From an uncultured Opitutales bacterium (lineage in GTDB: Bacteria > Verrucomicrobiota > Verrucomicrobiia > Opitutales > Coraliomargaritaceae), in contig CALKBZ010000038.1 of NCBI GenBank assembly GCA_937775295.1, positions 1 to 50,634 on the forward strand: 50,634 nt of DNA. The letters run 5' to 3'. The notes beneath the pieces were generated by a model, which made no database searches, was not told where the DNA came from, and saw nothing but the letters and a program-made list of their open reading frames with translations. Numbering within the stretch: position 1 is the first letter of the stretch; the number at the start of each line of letters is the position of its first letter. A program made the translations under genes and the position numbers. Positions 46,944-50,634 of the stretch are shown here, piece by piece.

Positions 46944-47582
46944 ATGAGCGTAAAGTCCCAACAGAATAAACCACGACTCGCCGTTATTGATTACGGTATG
47001 GGTAACCTGCGTAGTGTGGTGCGCGCTTGGGAGCATGTCGGTGCAACTGCGCAACTCGTCTCCAGTCCCGATCAGATTGGAACGGCCGATGCGCTGGTTT
47101 TCCCTGGTCAAGGTGCGATCGTCGACGCGATGCGGTTGCTCAAAGAAACGGGGTTTGATGATGCGATTCGGAATTGGATCGCTGCGGATAAGCCGTTTTT
47201 TGGCATTTGCCTTGGCCTACAGGCGCTGTTTGAGCACTCCGAAGAGGGCGACACGCAGGCATTGGGTGTTTTTAAGGGGCGAGTGCGTCGTTTTCAGATC
47301 GATCCATCACTCAAGGTCCCGCACATGGGCTGGAACTCAGTTTCTTTTGCAGGTGATGATCCGCTCACTGATGGCCTTGAAAGCGGCATCGACCAATTTT
47401 ACTTCGTGCATAGTTATTATATTGAACCCGAAGATGAGCGCCTTACACTATTTGAGACTGATTATGGCGGTCGGTTTGTTTCTGGGATTCGTTCCGGGAA
47501 TTGCTATGCCACTCAGTTTCACCCAGAAAAAAGTCAGGCAAAAGGATTGCAACTCTACCGTAATTTCCTGAAGTCGCTGTAG
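46944..47582 (+). CDS. hisH: Imidazole glycerol phosphate synthase, glutaminase subunit
   Basis: Supplies ammonia to HisF for ring closure in histidine synthesis. The 212-residue class I amidotransferase has [14 protein letters not shown], the nucleophile Cys at about 89 in [15 protein letters not shown], and the His/Glu pair in [15 protein letters not shown] replaces the usual PGVGA of the oxyanion region. hisF is not in the window. It follows the hisB terminator, so it may be transcribed separately. Confidence 0.95.
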   Translation: MSVKSQQNKPRLAVIDYGMGNLRSVVRAWEHVGATAQLVSSPDQIGTADALVFPGQGAIVDAMRLLKETGFDDAIRNWIAADKPFFGICLGLQALFEHSEEGDTQALGVFKGRVRRFQIDPSLKVPHMGWNSVSFAGDDPLTDGLESGIDQFYFVHSYYIEPEDERLTLFETDYGGRFVSGIRSGNCYATQFHPEKSQAKGLQLYRNFLKSL

Positions 47583-47655
47583 CGCAACACTGGATGATCT
47601 TTTTAATAGAGTGGCAATACGCTCCCTCAACGACTTACCTAACAACTACCTAGAA

Positions 47656-48945
47656 ATGGAAAACACTGGCACTATTCGACTCGGCGATGAAAATTTCGAG
47701 TTCCCAATAATTGAGGGGACCGAAGGAGAAAAAGCTCTGGATACCAGAACTTTACGTGCGAAGAGTGGTTGTGTCACTTTCGACGAAGGCTACGGTAACA
47801 CGGGCTCTTGCTTGAGTGATATTACATTTATTGATGGTGAGAAGGGCATTCTTCGCCACCGCGGCTATCGGATCGAGGAGTTGGCTGAGCGCTCTACTTT
47901 TCTCGAGACGTCATACCTCGCTATTTATGGTGAGTTGCCCGTTCAGGAGCAATTGGAGACATTCGCTAAAGAAGTGCAGTTGCACGCGTCGGTTCACACC
48001 GGCATGCATCATCACTTCGAGGGCTTCCCCAGTGATGCGCATCCTATGGCGATCTTGTCATCCATGCTCAACTCTCTGGGTGCCTACTATCCTGAGATGT
48101 CTTCGAATAACCGTGCACAAGATTTAGCGCACTTCGATGAGACGGCCGCGCTGTTGATTTCTAAAGTGCGCACGATTGCGGCGATGGCCTATCGCCAGAA
48201 GCAGGGTTTACCGTTTGTCTTTCCGGATCACAAGCTGCGCTATGCAGAGAACTTTCTGCACATGATGTTCTCGGAACCTTATAATCAATATGAGGATACT
48301 TCCGGCGCCTCTGAGGCGCTCGATCTTTTCTTGTTGTTGCATGCCGATCACGAGCAAAACTGCTCGACTTCGACGGTGCGCATGGTCGCTTCCGGTGGTG
48401 CCAACTTGTTTGCTTCGGTTTCGGCCGGAGTCTGTGCGCTTTGGGGCCCGTCGCATGGTGGGGCAAATATGGCAGTGATCAAGATGCTCGAAGAGATCCA
48501 CGCATCGGGTGATGACGGTTCAAAATTCATCCAAGACGCTAAAGAGGGTAAAGCGAAGCTCATGGGCTTTGGCCACCGCGTGTATAAAAACTACGATCCA
48601 CGTGCGAAGATCTTGGGTAAGAGCTCTGAGCGTGTGCTCGAAGGCTTGGGGATCGATGATCCACTACTTGATATTGCCAAGCACCTCGAACAGGCAGCGT
48701 TGGAGGATGAGTATTTTGTGCAGCGCAAGCTCTACCCGAATGTAGACTTTTACAGTGGTATCCTGCTCAAGGCGATCGGTATCCCGGTCGAGATGTTTAC
48801 CGTGATGTTTGCGATTGGACGTATGCCAGGCTGGATTGCGAATTGGAAGGAGATTGCGGAAAACTCTAAGAGCCGCATCCACCGCCCACGCCAAATTTAC
48901 ACCGGCCACACGATTCGTGACTATCTAAAGATGGACGAGCGCTAA
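47656..48945 (+). CDS. gltA: Citrate synthase
   Basis: Condenses acetyl-CoA and oxaloacetate in the TCA cycle. The 429-residue protein has the catalytic His motifs ([34 protein letters not shown]) and the Asp-containing [20 protein letters not shown], and begins [17 protein letters not shown] like the hexameric type I (NADH-sensitive) form. A GTG 15 codons earlier keeps the frame open, but the homology starts at ATG 47656. A terminator follows. Confidence 0.97.
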   Translation: MENTGTIRLGDENFEFPIIEGTEGEKALDTRTLRAKSGCVTFDEGYGNTGSCLSDITFIDGEKGILRHRGYRIEELAERSTFLETSYLAIYGELPVQEQLETFAKEVQLHASVHTGMHHHFEGFPSDAHPMAILSSMLNSLGAYYPEMSSNNRAQDLAHFDETAALLISKVRTIAAMAYRQKQGLPFVFPDHKLRYAENFLHMMFSEPYNQYEDTSGASEALDLFLLLHADHEQNCSTSTVRMVASGGANLFASVSAGVCALWGPSHGGANMAVIKMLEEIHASGDDGSKFIQDAKEGKAKLMGFGHRVYKNYDPRAKILGKSSERVLEGLGIDDPLLDIAKHLEQAALEDEYFVQRKLYPNVDFYSGILLKAIGIPVEMFTVMFAIGRMPGWIANWKEIAENSKSRIHRPRQIYTGHTIRDYLKMDER

Positions 48946-48968
48946 CAGTTACGGCGGTACTTTTTTAC

Positions 48969-49002
48969 ACGGCAGAGCCTTTCGAGGCTTTGCCGTTTTT
49001 TT
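48969..49002 (+). terminator. Intrinsic terminator after gltA
   Basis: Two stacked stems, ACGGCA/TGCCGT and AGCCT/AGGCT, close on a TTCG tetraloop (48981-48984), followed by seven T. Starts about 24 bases after the gltA stop. Confidence 0.95.
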
Positions 49003-49052
49003 GTAGGGCCAGATATCTGTGGCTTCAGTTGTGGGTGGTGGCACATGCTTCC

Positions 49053-49074
49053 CGACCAGAGCATGCTCTGGTCG
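49053..49074. repeat. Perfect 22-base palindrome
   Basis: A 22-base perfect palindrome with arms CGACCAGAGCA and TGCTCTGGTCG and no loop. Lies in the gap between gltA and a convergent membrane-protein gene, like other hairpin elements in this window, but its sequence is a separate family. Confidence 0.75.
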
Positions 49075-49158
49075 ACTGCTGGCGACATCAAAATCGCTCG
49101 AGGCTTCGCGCGGAAGTGCCTGCACACTGATTCCGATGTCTTGTTAGACTTCAGCTTT

Positions 49159-49959
49159 TCAACTGCGAGTCTCATCTGCCACCTTAGCCGGCGCACCGTG
49201 TAGGACATCGTCTAGCTCCAGTCCCGTCATTTTTTTGATCCCGCCGAGGAGCATCCACAGCGTAACCATCATGATCGCCATACTGGGGATAACAATGACC
49301 GGCCAGCTCCAGGCCATCATCTTGCCGACTTCGGAGTTAAAGGCATCGGTGCCGCTCGGGCTGACCACGATCCAGCGCGCTAGTCCATAGTTGAGTATGC
49401 CGCTCAGTAAAAACGAAAACGCGAGGAGCCAAGTGCACTTCGTCAGCAGTTTTTCAAATGCCGATTCACTGTCATGCGCCTGCAGGGCAAGATGCACTTT
49501 ATCGACATCCAGAATTTCTGGATTGTAGAGCAGGGTGCGAATCAGCGGCCAAGGCGTCTTGAGTGACACGACTACGGCGATGCCCAACAGTAGCGGAATG
49601 GCAGCCTCTTTGACCGCAAACCATTCGGTGGGTATCTCCAAGATGCCGATACCACCGGTGAGGAGGACGCTGATGAGGCCGAGAATTGAGAAGACGTTAT
49701 ACTTCGAGCGTTTGAAGTAATCGTAGATGAAGTATACGACTGGAAAGATGATGGCGATGATCAGGATGCCGACCGCGACGTTCTCGAAGTAGGGTTCCAG
49801 ATACTCGCCGAAGTATTTCTTGCCCTTGTTGAGCACCATGATCGGCAGCAGGATATTAAAGCCGAGATTGAGCAGGGTATTCTCCTTCTTAACTGGAGGT
49901 TTTACGATATTTGAGGAATTTTTCAAATTCTGTGCGGTGCTGGGTTGCTGTTGGGCCAT
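49159..49959 (-). CDS. VC0807-family-like integral membrane protein
   Basis: 266 residues: a polar N-terminal arm (1-28), then several membrane segments (about 30-45, 62-80, 88-105, 118-135, 172-195 and 215-245). Landmarks [51 protein letters not shown] and [15 protein letters not shown] match the VC0807 group of intracellular-septation-like proteins as I recall it; the function of that group is unknown. Divergent from coaB (starts about 25 bases apart), so they may share a control region. Confidence 0.8.
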   Translation of the reverse strand: MAQQQPSTAQNLKNSSNIVKPPVKKENTLLNLGFNILLPIMVLNKGKKYFGEYLEPYFENVAVGILIIAIIFPVVYFIYDYFKRSKYNVFSILGLISVLLTGGIGILEIPTEWFAVKEAAIPLLLGIAVVVSLKTPWPLIRTLLYNPEILDVDKVHLALQAHDSESAFEKLLTKCTWLLAFSFLLSGILNYGLARWIVVSPSGTDAFNSEVGKMMAWSWPVIVIPSMAIMMVTLWMLLGGIKKMTGLELDDVLHGAPAKVADETRS

Positions 49960-49984
49960 ATGTTAACTTAGGCTTTTCCGAGTT

Positions 49985-50634
49985 ATGTCGAACGCAAGCT
50001 CTATTCGTTGTCTTATTACCGCGGGCCCAACCCGTGAATTTATCGATCCGGTGCGCTTTTTGAGCAATCCATCCACCGGCAAGATGGGCTATGCCATCGC
50101 CGAGGCCGCTGTGGCTGCGGGGTGGACGGTTGATCTGGTCGCTGGCCCCGTCGCGCTCAAGGAGCCTGATGATGTCATTTTATATCCGGTGGTCAGCGCG
50201 GAGGAAATGTTTCAACACGTCGATGCGTTGTTTGATGCCTGCGATGTTTTAATTATGGCCGCCGCTGTCAGTGACTTTCGTCCGGTTCAGCAACACGCGC
50301 AGAAGGAGAAGAAGGGGGAGGCGTCGAGGAGCATCGAGTTTGAGCGTACCGTCGACATCTTAAAGACCATGACCGAGCGCAAAGTGCACCAGACAGTCGT
50401 CGGCTTTGCTGCAGAGACCAACAACGTTGATGCCCATGCCCGCAAGAAGCTGGTGGAGAAGCGCTGCGACTGGATGGTGGCTAACAAAGTCGGCGAAGCG
50501 GGCGCGGGGTTTGCTGCCGACATCAACGAAGTGACGCTCATCGCGGCGGATGGTAGCTCGCTAAAGATTGGGCCGGCGACTAAAGTCGCCATCGCCAAGC
50601 AATTGATCCAACTGATTACCCCGAGTGCGACTTA
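49985..50634 (+). CDS. coaB: Phosphopantothenoylcysteine synthetase (stand-alone CoaB), cut by window end
   Basis: Joins phosphopantothenate and cysteine in coenzyme A synthesis. About 216 residues are visible: [23 protein letters not shown] (nucleotide-binding start), [23 protein letters not shown] and [16 protein letters not shown]. The last codon begins TA, so the true stop may be the very next base or the protein may run on. There is no flavin-type CoaC part before it, so this is a separate CoaB domain gene rather than the usual fused CoaBC; a coaC gene should lie elsewhere. Starts just after the divergent VC0807-like gene. Confidence 0.9.
   Translation, partial: MSNASSIRCLITAGPTREFIDPVRFLSNPSTGKMGYAIAEAAVAAGWTVDLVAGPVALKEPDDVILYPVVSAEEMFQHVDALFDACDVLIMAAAVSDFRPVQQHAQKEKKGEASRSIEFERTVDILKTMTERKVHQTVVGFAAETNNVDAHARKKLVEKRCDWMVANKVGEAGAGFAADINEVTLIAADGSSLKIGPATKVAIAKQLIQLITPSAT

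Overview
This 50.6 kb window is bacterial chromosome, most likely from the Verrucomicrobiota, class Opitutae (a Coraliomargarita/Lentimonas/Puniceicoccus-type marine relative). That placement is inference from the gene mix: secreted proteins without clear homologues, a leucine-rich-repeat-variant protein beside ftsK, a NF038104-like lipoprotein, and short hairpin repeats in many gaps. No rRNA operon, phage, integrase, transposase or CRISPR array was seen. Moderate GC, intact housekeeping genes and short gaps look like core chromosome, with a few decaying patches.

Layout. 1-7.7 kb: a TonB-dependent uptake locus. A TonB receptor, a secreted surface protein and a Fur-family regulator run rightward from behind a terminator-like hairpin. 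They converge on a leftward substrate-binding protein/permease/ATPase ABC operon of the FecCD/BtuCDF class. 8-13.6 kb: a small secreted protein, a voltage-gated K+ channel with a zinc-ribbon tail, small hypothetical genes, a PH-domain protein, a VOC protein and DNA topoisomerase III. 13.8-20.2 kb: a secreted beta-propeller lactonase frameshifted at its start, a lipoprotein, then a leftward set of ftsK (without membrane segments), an LRV-repeat protein and two related small acidic/basic proteins. 20.5-25.0 kb: two copies of a tRNA-Asp unit, a membrane-anchored vWA-like protein, RNase R and tRNA-Thr. 25.0-26.0 kb: about 1 kb of decaying sequence with a small broken gene. 26.0-34.8 kb: an Lrp-type regulator with an aminotransferase, Der, a Ppx/GppA phosphatase, an HTH protein, Obg and an acyl-(ACP/CoA) synthetase. 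35-40.2 kb: a secreted unknown divergent from an ABCG-type half-transporter, which is followed by a lipoprotein and a TPR-like secreted protein. 40.3-50.6 kb: guaA, a LolA-like secreted protein, hisD, a broken DUF481 gene, hisC, hisB, hisH, citrate synthase, a VC0807-like membrane protein and a stand-alone CoaB that runs off the window end.

How the genes work together. The left end imports a scarce chelate (metal, heme or corrinoid; not settled) across both membranes. The ftsK set may be an uncharacterised chromosome-segregation or division module. The his genes hisD-hisC-hisB-hisH form a loose cluster that also holds guaA and gltA, broken by a dead outer-membrane protein gene between hisD and hisC. 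Short hairpin elements of several sequence families sit in about ten intergenic gaps, often between convergent genes. They are the strongest repeated structure in the window that ordinary gene annotation does not explain.
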